From Clostridium_X cadaveris (GTDB taxonomy: Bacteria > Bacillota > Clostridia > Clostridiales > Clostridiaceae): 64,000 nucleotides of DNA. The translations under genes and the position numbers were made by a program. Position 1 is the first letter of the stretch. Each line of letters starts with the position of its first letter. The notes below the pieces were generated by a model. The model was given only the letters and a program-made list of their open reading frames with translations, was not told where the DNA came from and ran no database searches. Shown piece after piece: positions 25,508 through 35,195 of the stretch. Location: assembly GCF_039521325.1 (NCBI RefSeq), contig NZ_BAAACD010000029.1; one strand, given 5' to 3'.

Positions 25508-26761
25508 ATGATGAACTTACTTTTAATAGGATCAGGAGGAAGAGAACATGCTATAGCTTGGAAATTAGCTCAAAATCCAAAGGTTAATACTATATACTGT
25601 GCTCCAGGTAATGGAGGGACTTCTAGAGAAAATAAATGCAAAAATGTAAATATAACAGAAATGGACGAATTAGTTAAATTTGCAAAGGAAAACAGCATTG
25701 ACCTTACTGTAGTTGGACCAGAAGAACCATTAACTAAAGGTATTGTAAATATATTTAAAGAAAATGGACTGAGAATATTTGGACCGAGCAAAGAAGGGGC
25801 TATATTAGAAGGCAGTAAAGCTTTTTCAAAAGAGTTTATGAAAAAGTATGGGGTGAAAACTGCTGAATATGAAGTGTTTTCAGATGAAAATAAGGCTCTA
25901 GAATATATAGATGGCAGGGAATTTCCTCTTGTAATAAAGGCAGATGGGCTAGCAGCGGGAAAAGGAGTTATAATCTGCAATACTTTGGAGGAAGGAAGAG
26001 CAGCAATAGAAGAACTTATGACTTCAGATAATTTTAAAGAAGCAGGTAAAACTATTGTTGTAGAAGAGTTCCTAGAAGGAGTAGAAGCATCTATATTGTC
26101 TATAACAGATGGGGAAACTATAATTCCATTTATATCTGCAAAGGATCATAAACAAATACTTGATGATAATAAGGGACCTAATACAGGTGGAATGGGCGTA
26201 ATATGTCCTAATCCTTATGTAAATGACGATATAATGAAGATTTTCGAAAAGGACATAATGAATCCTACATTAAATGGAATTAAAAAAGAGAAGATGGATT
26301 TTGTGGGGATAATCTTCTTCGGTCTTATGATAACCAAAAGGGGCGTGTATCTATTAGAATATAATGTTAGAATGGGAGATCCAGAAACTCAAGGCGTACT
26401 TTCTTTAATGAAAAGTGATCTTTTGGAACTTATAGAAAAGGCTTTAGAGAAAGATTTAAAAAACGCAGAAGTTCAATGGGAAAATAAATCTGCCTGTGTA
26501 GTAATAGGAGCATCTTTGGGATATCCAGGAAGCTATGAAAAGAACAAGGAAATTTCCATAGGGGACATTGGTGAAAGTAAGGTATTTATGGCTGGAGTTA
26601 AGGACGAAGGTAATAGACTTTTAACTAGTGGTGGAAGAGTACTTGCATTAGTATCAAAGGCAGAAACTTTAGATTTGGCAAGAAAAATGTGCTATAACAA
26701 TATTCAAAATGTAAAATTTGAGAACATATATTATAGAAGAGATATAGGAATTGCAAAATAA
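25508..26761 (+). CDS. purD: Phosphoribosylamine-glycine ligase
   Basis: GAR synthetase couples phosphoribosylamine to glycine with ATP. Visible features are the N-terminal LLIGSGGREHAIAWKL, the ATP-grasp segment PLVIKADGLAAGKGV, GPNTGGMGV and EYNVRMGDPETQ. 417 residues. It is the last gene of the operon, 18 nt after purH, and a strong terminator follows its stop. Two adjacent ATG codons are possible starts (25508 and 25511). Confidence 0.96.
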   Translation: MMNLLLIGSGGREHAIAWKLAQNPKVNTIYCAPGNGGTSRENKCKNVNITEMDELVKFAKENSIDLTVVGPEEPLTKGIVNIFKENGLRIFGPSKEGAILEGSKAFSKEFMKKYGVKTAEYEVFSDENKALEYIDGREFPLVIKADGLAAGKGVIICNTLEEGRAAIEELMTSDNFKEAGKTIVVEEFLEGVEASILSITDGETIIPFISAKDHKQILDDNKGPNTGGMGVICPNPYVNDDIMKIFEKDIMNPTLNGIKKEKMDFVGIIFFGLMITKRGVYLLEYNVRMGDPETQGVLSLMKSDLLELIEKALEKDLKNAEVQWENKSACVVIGASLGYPGSYEKNKEISIGDIGESKVFMAGVKDEGNRLLTSGGRVLALVSKAETLDLARKMCYNNIQNVKFENIYYRRDIGIAK

Positions 26762-26775
26762 ATATATTAAGCGAT

Positions 26776-26810
26776 AAAATAGGCTGATTTTTTAATCAGC
26801 CTATTTTAAT
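26776..26810. terminator. Bidirectional terminator after purD
   Basis: A perfect 14-bp stem (26776-26789 with 26794-26807) has a TTTT loop and A- and T-rich sides. It serves the purine operon and the convergent membrane-protein gene. Confidence 0.88.
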
Positions 26811-26814
26811 TGAG

Positions 26815-27297
26815 TTAGTTTTCATTAGAATCATCTTTATTTTCATGACCACCATTTTTGTGAATGAACATTCCTATAAAGAATAGAGATATTAAATCCA
26901 ACAATACAGATATAAATATGAAAAGAGCTAGTCCGTCTCTAAAGAAAACAAAATCTGTAAGTCCGAATGATCTTATTAAAGAATATCCTACTGTCAAAGT
27001 AAATACTGAAACAGCTGTCTCAAAAGCTATGGACGTAAATTTTTTTTCTATCATAAGATTTATTCTTCTGTCAGAGTTGAAACCTATAAGGCTTAAAACT
27101 GCATCTACTGCTAATGAGAATAGGAAGATCTTTAAACTTAAGGTAAATAAAGAGGTACTTCCATAATAAACAACCTCATGTGGCAGTGTATTTGCAGATA
27201 TAAGTATTCCCAAATATATATTTAATATAGGAAGAATCAATGGTAAAATGGTTAAAATTAATAATATAAACTTCAAAGGTTTATTTGAATTATTCAT
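26815..27297 (-). CDS. Membrane protein of unknown function (four helices)
   Basis: About 160 residues with four hydrophobic segments (roughly 10-32, 48-70, 92-115 and 122-145) and a charged, hydrophilic C-terminal tail (HKNGGHENKDD). No catalytic motif or family is recognised. ATG 27297 is preferred because GGAGGAA lies just upstream; the in-frame ATG at 27309 includes part of that site. It stands alone, convergent with the purine operon. Confidence 0.7.
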   Translation of the reverse strand: MNNSNKPLKFILLILTILPLILPILNIYLGILISANTLPHEVVYYGSTSLFTLSLKIFLFSLAVDAVLSLIGFNSDRRINLMIEKKFTSIAFETAVSVFTLTVGYSLIRSFGLTDFVFFRDGLALFIFISVLLDLISLFFIGMFIHKNGGHENKDDSNEN

Positions 27298-27460
27298 AAG
27301 TTCCTCCATTGTACAATTTATAATATCTCTAGAATTATATACTAAATTAATGAATTTTTCAATGCAATGGTAAAGGGAATGTGCTAATATATATAGATAA
27401 TTAAGAAGAGAATTAAAAATAAAAAAGCGATCTATGAAAAAATCATAAAGGAGAATGAAT

Positions 27461-27655
27461 ATGGAAAAAAATGATTTTATAAAAATGGATAGTTATATGG
27501 CTTTAAGCATTATAAATATGAAGCTTAGAGATGAATTTTCTACATTAGAGGATTATTGCAGCTATATGGATTTAGAATTGGATAAAGTCAATGAAAAATT
27601 TAGTCAGATAGGATATAAATATGATGAAAAGTCCAATCAGTTTGTGGCTATATAG
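27461..27655 (+). CDS. DUF4250 domain protein
   Basis: A 64-residue soluble protein. The pattern MALSIINMKLRDEFSTLEDYC ... IGYKYDEKSNQF matches the small DUF4250 family of clostridia and gut Firmicutes. The function is unknown. ATG 27461 lies 7 nt after GGAG (27450-27453); an ATG at 27455 would be only 1 nt away. It is not clearly in an operon with glnS, which begins about 120 bp later. Confidence 0.82.
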   Translation: MEKNDFIKMDSYMALSIINMKLRDEFSTLEDYCSYMDLELDKVNEKFSQIGYKYDEKSNQFVAI

Positions 27656-27774
27656 TAGAAAATAAGGATAAATTATGGTATATTTAAATGTAGATGCATG
27701 AATGTATAACTTATATATAGATATATAATACATATTATGATAAATGATAATTTACTTAGAAAAGGGATGAGAAT

Positions 27775-29433
27775 ATGTCAGAGGAATATAATTCATCAAA
27801 TTTTATAAAAAATATCGTAAAACAGGATTTAGAAAATGGCAAACGTAATGAGATAATAACTCGTTTTCCACCTGAGCCTAATGGATATTTACATATAGGT
27901 CATGCAAAATCCATAGTTTTAAACTTTGAACTTGCAGACGAATTTAAAGGAAAGACTAATTTAAGATTTGATGACACAAATCCAGTTAAGGAAGATACAG
28001 AATATGTAGAATCCATAGAAAATGATGTTAGATGGCTTGGTTACGATTGGGAAAACTTATATTTTGCCTCTAATTATTTTGATACCATGTATGAGAAAGC
28101 TGTACTTCTTATAAAGAAGGGCAAGGCATATGTGTGCGATTTAACAGGAGATGAAATAAAAGAGTACAGAGGTACACTTACAGAGCCAGGAAAAGAAAGT
28201 CCATACAGAAATAGAACAGTTGAAGAAAACTTAAGTTTATTTGATCAGATGAAAAATGGTGATTTTAAAGATGGAGAAAAAGTTTTAAGAGCTAAGATAG
28301 ATATGACATCACCAAATATAAATATGAGGGACCCTATAATTTATAGAATAGCCCATTCAGAGCATCACAATACAGGAAATAAATGGTGTATATACCCTAT
28401 GTATGATTTTGCACATCCACTAGAGGATGCAATAGAAGGTATAACTCACTCTATATGTACTCTTGAGTTTGAAGATCACAGACCTCTTTACGATTGGGTT
28501 GTAAGAGAGTGTGAGATGGAAAATGTTCCTCAACAGATAGAATTTGCAAGATTAAACATGACAAATACTGTTATGAGCAAGAGAAAACTTAAGCTTCTTG
28601 TAGATGAAAATGTAGTTGATGGATGGGATGATCCAAGAATGCCTACTATAGCAGGTCTTAGAAGAAAAGGATGTCCAGCAGTTGCTATAAGAAACTTCTG
28701 CAAAGAAATAGGAGTAGCAAAGGCTGCATCTGTAGTTGATAGTTCAATGCTTGATTATTTTATAAGAGAAGAGCTAAATAAAGAAGCGCCTAGAACTATG
28801 GCAGTTTTAAATCCTCTAAAGGTTGTTATAACTAACTATCCAGAGGGAGAAACTGAAATGTTAGAAATAGAAAACAATCCAGATAAGCCTGAAGAAGGAA
28901 AGAGACTGGTACCATTTTCTAGAGAAATATATATAGAGCAAGAAGATTTTATGGAGGAACCTCCTAAGAAGTATTTCAGATTGTTCCCAGGAAATGAAGT
29001 AAGACTTAAAGGAGCATATTTTGTAAAGTGTAATGATTTTATAAAAGATGAAAATGGAAAGGTAATGGAAATACATTGTACTTATGACCCTGAAACTAAG
29101 AGTGGTTCAGGATTTACAGGAAGAAAGGTAAAGAGTACAATTCACTGGATAAATGCGGCTACTGCTGTAGAGGCAGAATTTAGATTATATGAGCCTCTTC
29201 TTTTAGATGAAAATGAAGATGCAAACAAAAATTTCTTAGAAAATATAAATCCAAATTCCTTAAATGTACTTCATGGATATGTAGAGCCTTTAATGAAAGA
29301 TGCTAAAAAGGGAGATGCATTCCAGTTCTTTAGACATGGATATTTTAATGTAGATTCCAAATATACAACTGAAGACAAATTAGTATTTAATAGAATAGTA
29401 TCATTAAAGAGTTCATTTAAATTAAATAAATAG
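27775..29433 (+). CDS. glnS: Glutaminyl-tRNA synthetase
   Basis: A 552-residue class I synthetase that charges tRNA-Gln. It has PPEPNGYLHIGHAKS (HIGH) near residue 32 and VMSKRKL as the KMSKS equivalent near 265. GlnRS-type features include the two C-terminal beta-barrel anticodon domains and a length near the E. coli enzyme. Many Firmicutes lack GlnRS and use the GatCAB route; several clostridia have both. AAAGGG precedes the ATG. A terminator follows. Confidence 0.95.
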   Translation: MSEEYNSSNFIKNIVKQDLENGKRNEIITRFPPEPNGYLHIGHAKSIVLNFELADEFKGKTNLRFDDTNPVKEDTEYVESIENDVRWLGYDWENLYFASNYFDTMYEKAVLLIKKGKAYVCDLTGDEIKEYRGTLTEPGKESPYRNRTVEENLSLFDQMKNGDFKDGEKVLRAKIDMTSPNINMRDPIIYRIAHSEHHNTGNKWCIYPMYDFAHPLEDAIEGITHSICTLEFEDHRPLYDWVVRECEMENVPQQIEFARLNMTNTVMSKRKLKLLVDENVVDGWDDPRMPTIAGLRRKGCPAVAIRNFCKEIGVAKAASVVDSSMLDYFIREELNKEAPRTMAVLNPLKVVITNYPEGETEMLEIENNPDKPEEGKRLVPFSREIYIEQEDFMEEPPKKYFRLFPGNEVRLKGAYFVKCNDFIKDENGKVMEIHCTYDPETKSGSGFTGRKVKSTIHWINAATAVEAEFRLYEPLLLDENEDANKNFLENINPNSLNVLHGYVEPLMKDAKKGDAFQFFRHGYFNVDSKYTTEDKLVFNRIVSLKSSFKLNK

Positions 29434-29489
29434 AATTTTTAGTTTTAGCTAGAATATTATAGATGTTATACATAAGATAAATAATTTTG

Positions 29490-29519
29490 AATCGCCTTGA
29501 ATAATCAAGGCGATTTTTT
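29490..29519 (+). terminator. Terminator after glnS
   Basis: An 11-bp stem, AATCGCCTTGA with TCAAGGCGATT, has a 4-nt loop and then a run of T. Confidence 0.9.
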
Positions 29520-29613
29520 GTGTTTAGAAAATTAATTGATATACTTTCTGCATAAAATAAAAATCAAATGTTGAAAATTGATGAAATAATAGAATTGACT
29601 GTATTTCAACTAA

Positions 29614-30234
29614 AAGAATAATCAAATTGAAAAATTTGTACGGTTAAAAAAATGTGATTCTGCATCATCATATTCATATAATGATAAATATAGCTATGAA
29701 CATGATGAAGAAAAAGGCATACCTATTGTTACCATGCGTAGAATGCATGATGTTGACTCAAAGGATAAATCAATAGAATTATTTTCAAAATCTGCAATAG
29801 AATTAAAAAATATTGATTACGATAAACTCACTACAGAATTAAAAGATGAATATAATAAAGAATTGAAACGCTCAAATAGCAATAGTAACAAATGGTATAT
29901 TTCTAAAACTGAAGAAAAGAGGCATAAGAATGATACAAAAATCTTTGTGATTGTAGATGATAAAGTTGCATCTACTGGAGAAGAATTTATAAGTTATTTA
30001 AAAACATTAGAAAATATTGTAGTGGTTGGGACAAATACTTCAGGTAGCCTACTTTCAAATATATATATCAGAAGTCAACTACCTAATTCACATATAAATA
30101 TTAGTTTTGGAAATATCATTACGGCTAATAAAGATTTTGAAGAAGGTAAGGGATTTCAACCGGATGTTTGGATTGGTAATGGAGATTCATTGGATAGAGT
30201 TTTAAAGTTAATTCTTAAAGCTCCAAAAATTTAA
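29614..30234 (+). pseudogene. C-terminal fragment of an S41-family (tail-specific) peptidase
   Basis: An open frame without a start near its 5' end; ATG codons exist only from 29734. The segment IFVIVDDKVASTGEEFISYLKTLENIVVVGTNTSG matches the catalytic Ser region and following helix of S41 peptidases. The end (GKGFQPDVWI) also fits the family C-terminus. The N-terminal PDZ and scaffold regions are missing and no ribosome site is seen, so this is probably a remnant. It stops exactly where a decayed MazG-like 3' end begins, which points to a recombination junction. Confidence 0.65.
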
Positions 30235-30344
30235 AAAAAGAGCGAAAAAAGAAGAGAAAATTAAAAGGCGGATTTAGGCAGAGAATAATCTTAAATTATG
30301 TAGATAAATCATATAAAGGTAAAACAAAGGATATACCAAATTAA
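30234..30344 (+). pseudogene. Decayed copy of the 3' end of the MazG-like gene
   Basis: Translation of this frame gives KKERKKKRKLKGGF ... DKSY ... KTKDIPN followed by a stop. This corresponds to the last ~36 residues of the intact protein ending at 38323. Only the C-terminal third is present, it has no start, and it abuts the S41 fragment. Confidence 0.8.
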
Positions 30345-30366
30345 GGTATATCCTTTGTTTTTATTG
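30237..30366 (+). repeat. Left copy of a ~130-bp imperfect direct repeat bracketing the transporter cassette
   Basis: By eye about 80% identical to 38213-38344, including the coding tail, stop codon and terminator. Homology ends at TTTTTATTG on the right of both copies. The 7.8 kb between them holds only the AraC/ABC/ECF genes plus the start of the intact MazG-like gene. Confidence 0.8.
30322..30362 (+). terminator. Terminator of the left repeat copy
   Basis: A 16-bp perfect stem (30322-30337 with 30345-30360) has a 7-nt loop and a T-rich 3' arm and tail. Nothing was recognised between it and the araC-type gene (30501). Confidence 0.85.
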
Positions 30367-30500
30367 CATTGAAAACTACTGGTTATGCTAGTACATAAGA
30401 AGGCTTTAGATATAAAGAAAAAGAACTAATATCTAAATTTACACAAATCAATGAATAGTCTTGTCTTAATTAAGTCATAAGCTTAGATAGTGGTATATGA

Positions 30501-31517
30501 CTATGTAGATTTGCAGTGAGAGATTTTTTCTAAATTATTATTTTGACATACATGTATGGTATTGCTGTTTACAGAACTTAGTTTTTTAACTTCACGAGGA
30601 TATATGCCCTTATACTTTTTAAAAAGAGTAGTAAATCTACTATGTGAGGTATATCCAACAGATTTGGCAATATCTTTTATTTCGAGCTCTGTTGTTGATA
30701 ATAAAGTTTCTGCAATATTCATTCTTTTTCTTTGAGCATATTCTGTAATACTCATTTGATATTTTTGTTTAAATACATTTTTTAATTTTGTCCCGCTCAT
30801 CATAGCAATTTTCTCTAGGAGTTCTTGAGAAATATCCAAAGCATAATGATCATTAATATAATTTGCTACATTCTCAATTGCTTTTTCATCTGATTTTGTT
30901 ATTTGCTTTGATTTTGCTTTATTCAAATAAGCATCAAGGGTAACACTTAACCATTCCTTAGCTTTTGCTTCAAGAAATATTTCTGCGGCAGGAGAACTCA
31001 TATTGCAATTTAGAATAGAATTTGCAAGCTTTTCCATAGGTTTTGTTACAAGCTCTCTAGTATCAAAGAAAACATCGGAAACGGTCATGTGGGATGTTTT
31101 TAGGTGGCAGGAAATATAGTCTTTAATCATTTTATCTTTGAAGTTAACTCCTACACTTAAATAGGGGAAATTTGCGTGTAAAAGAAATCGGAAATTTGTT
31201 TTATCCATATTTGTAACAAACATGGTATTTGCAGTTAGTGTTTGATAAGGGTTAAAGCACTCCCCATTAGCTGACTTAATGTATGACGAACTGAATGACA
31301 TAAAGTGACTCATATCGGGAAAGGAATAAGTCATCCTTTCTTTTTTTATAAAGAAATCGTGAATATCAATAATAAATTGATCAGTTTCATAATACCAATA
31401 CAATCCATTAAATTCTTCATTTTGTATGCAAACAGTCTTACCAACCTTGCAATATTTACAGCAATTAGGACAAGATTTCCATCCCATTTCTTCTAAAAAA
31501 TCTTGAAATGTATTCAT
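30501..31517 (-). CDS. AraC-family transcriptional regulator with Cys-rich N-terminus
   Basis: A 338-residue regulator. The C-terminal AraC domain (about 215-315) has two helix-turn-helix units, the second in IKDIAKSVGYTSHSRFTTLFKKYKGIYPREV. The N-terminal part starts with CPNCCKYC and a further Cys (residues 17, 20, 21, 24, 31), which may sense metal or redox state. The overall form resembles PchR/YbtA-like siderophore regulators. It is transcribed away from the ABC/ECF operon, with a shared 200-bp control region holding repeats, and probably activates that operon when its ligand is present. This is inference from position. Confidence 0.88.
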   Translation of the reverse strand: MNTFQDFLEEMGWKSCPNCCKYCKVGKTVCIQNEEFNGLYWYYETDQFIIDIHDFFIKKERMTYSFPDMSHFMSFSSSYIKSANGECFNPYQTLTANTMFVTNMDKTNFRFLLHANFPYLSVGVNFKDKMIKDYISCHLKTSHMTVSDVFFDTRELVTKPMEKLANSILNCNMSSPAAEIFLEAKAKEWLSVTLDAYLNKAKSKQITKSDEKAIENVANYINDHYALDISQELLEKIAMMSGTKLKNVFKQKYQMSITEYAQRKRMNIAETLLSTTELEIKDIAKSVGYTSHSRFTTLFKKYKGIYPREVKKLSSVNSNTIHVCQNNNLEKISHCKST

Positions 31518-31537
31518 GAATTAACCTCCAAATATCT

Positions 31538-31609
31538 CGATTAGACAATAATGCGATTAGACATAATTACCTGTATTTTATTGTATCTTATTTTAGCGGA
31601 TGATACAAT
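31538..31609. promoter_or_regulatory. Putative operator region between araC-type gene and ABC/ECF operon
   Basis: CGATTAGACA occurs twice as a direct repeat (31538-31547 and 31554-31563, 16 bp apart). An 8-bp inverted repeat ATTGTATC/GATACAAT lies at 31580-31587 and 31602-31609. Direct repeats are the usual AraC-family target. The first pair is close enough to the regulator start to serve autoregulation. Confidence 0.5.
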
Positions 31610-31720
31610 AATTTAAACAAATGTTATTAAAAAAAGGATAAATATAGAGGTGATATTATCAAATGATTTTTTAAAAATTAATAACAGTGTCTAAATGAGA
31701 TAATATAAGGGAGGTATTTT

Positions 31721-33478
31721 ATGTTAAAGGTCTACAAAAAATTACTCTATTATGTACCCAAAAAAAAGTGGTTAGCGTATATGGCAATCGCACTTACAGC
31801 TGTTTCTACCGTGGTAACAGTATCAGCATATTATTATATGTATGAATTTCTTAAAGAGCTTGTAATTATGAATAAATCAGGGGATGCATTTCATTATGCA
31901 GTTATAATAGCGGGTCTCTTAGTGGTAGGATCTATTATTTATATGATATCTGTACTGTTAACTCATATTCTTGGTTTTAGATTAGAAACAAACTTAAGAA
32001 AAAAGGGTATTGATGGACTTATGAATGCCAGTTTTAAATTTTTTGATTTGAATTCATCGGGAAGAACAAGGCAGTTGATTGATGACAATGCAGCGCAAAC
32101 ACATAGTATTGTTGCACACCTTATACCGGATAATGCAGGTGCAGTACTTACACCAATATTGGTGCTTGCTGTTGGGTTTATGATTGATGTAAAAGTAGGA
32201 ATAACTTTAGTTTTATTTACCATAGCAGGAGCAGGGCAAATTATTTTGATGTCAGGAGATAAAAACTTCATGGCTATTTATCAAGCAGCACTAGAAAAAA
32301 TGAATAGTGAAACAGTTGAGTATGTACGTGGTATACAAGTTGTTAAGATTTTTGGTGCTAGTGTTAATTCATTTAAGGCTTTACACAAAGCTATTATGGA
32401 TTATTCGAAATATGCTCTTGATTATTCTATGAGCTGTAGAAAACCATATGTAAGATTTCAAATTATTTTTCTAGGAGCCATTACTATTCTTATACCATTT
32501 GTAGTTTTATTTATGGATATTCACTCAAGCCCTAAAGTAATAGCTGTGTATTTGATTATGGTTTTATTCCTCGGTGGGGTATTATTTAGTGGATTTATGA
32601 AAATCATGTATGTCTCTATGTATGACTATATGGGAACATCTGCTGTAGAAAAATTAGAGCAAATTTTTGTAGATATGCAGAAAGATAAATTAGAATTTGG
32701 GACGTTAGAAAAATTTGAAAATTTCGATATAGAATTTGAAAATGTTAGTTTTGGATACAGCGATGAAATGATTTTAGATAATCTTAGCTTCAAACTTGAA
32801 GCAAATAAGAGTTATGCATTGGTTGGGGCCTCAGGAAGCGGAAAGTCGACTATAGCAAAATTAATATCAGGATTTTATAAGATTAATAGTGGGTATATAA
32901 AAATTGGGGGTAAAAGCCTTTCAAGTTATAGTGAAGATGCTATAACTAAAAGTATTGCTTTTGTATTCCAAGATAGCAAGTTATTTAAAATGAGTATTTT
33001 AGATAATGTTCAAATAGCGAATCCTAATGCAACAAAAGAGCAAGTAATTGAAGCACTTCACCTTGCAGGTTGTGATGAGCTTATTAAAAAATTTCCTTTA
33101 AAAGAGCAGACAGTGATAGGTACAAAAGGGGTGTTTTTATCAGGAGGAGAAAAACAAAGAATTGCTATTGCAAGAGCCATTTTAAAAAATGCAAATATCA
33201 TCATAATGGATGAAGCTAGTGCAGCAGTTGATCCCGAAAATGAACATGAATTACAAAAAGCATTTAAAAACCTTATTAAGGGGAAGACCGTGATTATGAT
33301 TGCGCATAGACTTAGTAGCATTAGGGCAGTTGATGAAATACTGGTAATGGAGAAAGGAAAAATTATAGAGATAGGTAATGATGCTGAATTAATGAAAAAA
33401 GATAGCAAATATAAATATTTTCAAGAACTTTATACAGAAGCGAACGATTGGAGGGTGTGTTATGAAGAATTTGTTTAA
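31721..33478 (+). CDS. ABC half-transporter (exporter fold), first of pair
   Basis: A 585-residue protein with six N-terminal membrane helices (about 15-310) and an ABC ATPase domain. It has Walker A GASGSGKST, Q-loop FVFQDS, signature LSGGEKQR, Walker B IIIMDEASA and the H-loop histidine in IAHRLS. The upstream gene is the divergent AraC regulator and the downstream gene overlaps by 17 nt, so it most likely forms a heterodimer with the next product. Irp6/7, YbtP/Q and IrtAB are exporter-fold ABC pairs that import siderophores. That role is plausible here but not proven. GGGAGG precedes the ATG. Confidence 0.9.
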   Translation: MLKVYKKLLYYVPKKKWLAYMAIALTAVSTVVTVSAYYYMYEFLKELVIMNKSGDAFHYAVIIAGLLVVGSIIYMISVLLTHILGFRLETNLRKKGIDGLMNASFKFFDLNSSGRTRQLIDDNAAQTHSIVAHLIPDNAGAVLTPILVLAVGFMIDVKVGITLVLFTIAGAGQIILMSGDKNFMAIYQAALEKMNSETVEYVRGIQVVKIFGASVNSFKALHKAIMDYSKYALDYSMSCRKPYVRFQIIFLGAITILIPFVVLFMDIHSSPKVIAVYLIMVLFLGGVLFSGFMKIMYVSMYDYMGTSAVEKLEQIFVDMQKDKLEFGTLEKFENFDIEFENVSFGYSDEMILDNLSFKLEANKSYALVGASGSGKSTIAKLISGFYKINSGYIKIGGKSLSSYSEDAITKSIAFVFQDSKLFKMSILDNVQIANPNATKEQVIEALHLAGCDELIKKFPLKEQTVIGTKGVFLSGGEKQRIAIARAILKNANIIIMDEASAAVDPENEHELQKAFKNLIKGKTVIMIAHRLSSIRAVDEILVMEKGKIIEIGNDAELMKKDSKYKYFQELYTEANDWRVCYEEFV

Positions 33479-35183
33479 GAGATATTTTGCACTAACGGAT
33501 AAAGGTGCAAGTGATTTAGTGAAAGCGAGTTTTGCATCCTTTTCTGTATATATAGTAAATATGATTCCAGCAATACTTCTTATGATTTTATTTGATGAAC
33601 TTGTTTTGGGAAATGTAAAAAGCAATGTCTTTTATATAAGTTTTTCCATTATAATTCTTGTTCTTATGTATTTACTTTTAAGGATAGAATATAATACTCT
33701 TTATAATGCTACCTATAAAGAGAGTGCTAATTTAAGAATGGATATTGCAGATACTTTGAGCAAGCTTCCGCTTTCTTATTTTTCTAAGCATAATTTATCT
33801 GATCTATCCCAGACAATTATGGCTGATGTTACAGCTATTGAACACGCTATGAGTCATGCAATAGCAAAGACAATTGGTTTCTTTATGTTTTTTCCGCTTG
33901 TATCTATTCTTTTATTAAAAGGAAATTTAAAGTTAGGCTTGTCTGTTGTTTTACCAATTATAATAGGATTTTTATTGATTGTTTGGTCTAAAAAAATTCA
34001 ATTAAGAGAAAACGTTAAATATTATACGAAGCTTAGAGATAATTCGGATAGTTTCCAAGAAGCAATTGAATTGCATCAAGAGATAAAGAGTTTTGGTTTA
34101 ACAAAAAATATAAAAAATAGTCTATATAAAAAAATGGAAGAGGGTGAAAAAATTCATTTAAAAGCTGAGTTTACAGCTGCTGTTCCTCTACTTTTGTCTG
34201 GGCTTGTTGTTCAAGTGGCTTTTGCAATTGTAATATTGGTTGGAATGGGATTGCTTTTAAAAGGAGAAATAAATATTTTATATCTTATTGGATACATTTT
34301 AGCATCTATAAAAATTAAAGAAGGTGTAGATGGAGTAAGCCAAAATATCGCAGAGCTTTATTATATTGATTCTATGATTAATCGCATTAAAGAAATAAGA
34401 AGTACAGAGATTCAAAAAGGAGAAGATAAAGAAATTATGGATTATGATATAGAACTAAAAAATGTATCTTTTACTTATAATGATGATACAAAAGTTCTTA
34501 AAGATATAAGCTTTACTGCGAATCAAAATGAGGTAACTGCTCTTGTAGGCATGTCAGGGTGTGGTAAAACAAGTATTCTTCGTTTAATTTCTAGACTTTA
34601 CGATTATGATGGTGGGAAAATAACAATTGGTGGAGTAGATATCAAAGATATTTCTACAAAATCATTATTTAAAAAAATATCTATAGTCTTTCAGGATGTA
34701 ACACTTTTTAATACATCAATAAAGGAAAATATCAGGATAGGAAATAAAAAAGCTACAGATAAAGAAGTGAAAGAAGCAGCGCGTTTAGCAAATTGCGAAG
34801 AGTTTATTAATAGGCTTCCAAATGGATATGATACAGTAATTGGGGAAAATGGGGCAACTTTATCTGGGGGAGAAAGACAAAGAATATCCATAGCTAGAGC
34901 TTTTTTAAAGAATGCTCCTATTATCATTTTAGATGAAATTGCTGCTTCTTTAGATGTGGATAATGAGAAAAAAATACAAGAAAGTTTAAATGAATTAACA
35001 AAAAACAAAACTGTAATTATTATTTCACATAGACTTAAATCTATTGAAAATGTAGACAAAATAGTCGTTATTGATAACGGAGAAGTTGAAGCGTTTGGAA
35101 ATCACAAAGAATTAATATCTATATCAAAAACTTATAATAATTTGGTAGAAAAAGCAAAGTTAGCAGAAGTATTTAAATACTAG
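33462..35183 (+). CDS. ABC half-transporter (exporter fold), second of pair
   Basis: A 573-residue protein of the same architecture: six helices to about residue 305, Walker A GMSGCGKTS, signature LSGGERQR, Walker B IIILDEIAA and ISHRLK. It starts inside the end of the preceding gene with GGAGGG as ribosome site, and ends 12 nt before the ECF S gene. Both ATPase sites look intact in both partners. The Walker B region reads DEIAAS rather than the usual DEATS/DEPTS, a minor variation. Confidence 0.9.
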   Translation: MKNLFKRYFALTDKGASDLVKASFASFSVYIVNMIPAILLMILFDELVLGNVKSNVFYISFSIIILVLMYLLLRIEYNTLYNATYKESANLRMDIADTLSKLPLSYFSKHNLSDLSQTIMADVTAIEHAMSHAIAKTIGFFMFFPLVSILLLKGNLKLGLSVVLPIIIGFLLIVWSKKIQLRENVKYYTKLRDNSDSFQEAIELHQEIKSFGLTKNIKNSLYKKMEEGEKIHLKAEFTAAVPLLLSGLVVQVAFAIVILVGMGLLLKGEINILYLIGYILASIKIKEGVDGVSQNIAELYYIDSMINRIKEIRSTEIQKGEDKEIMDYDIELKNVSFTYNDDTKVLKDISFTANQNEVTALVGMSGCGKTSILRLISRLYDYDGGKITIGGVDIKDISTKSLFKKISIVFQDVTLFNTSIKENIRIGNKKATDKEVKEAARLANCEEFINRLPNGYDTVIGENGATLSGGERQRISIARAFLKNAPIIILDEIAASLDVDNEKKIQESLNELTKNKTVIIISHRLKSIENVDKIVVIDNGEVEAFGNHKELISISKTYNNLVEKAKLAEVFKY

Positions 35184-35195
35184 GGGAGGGAAATA

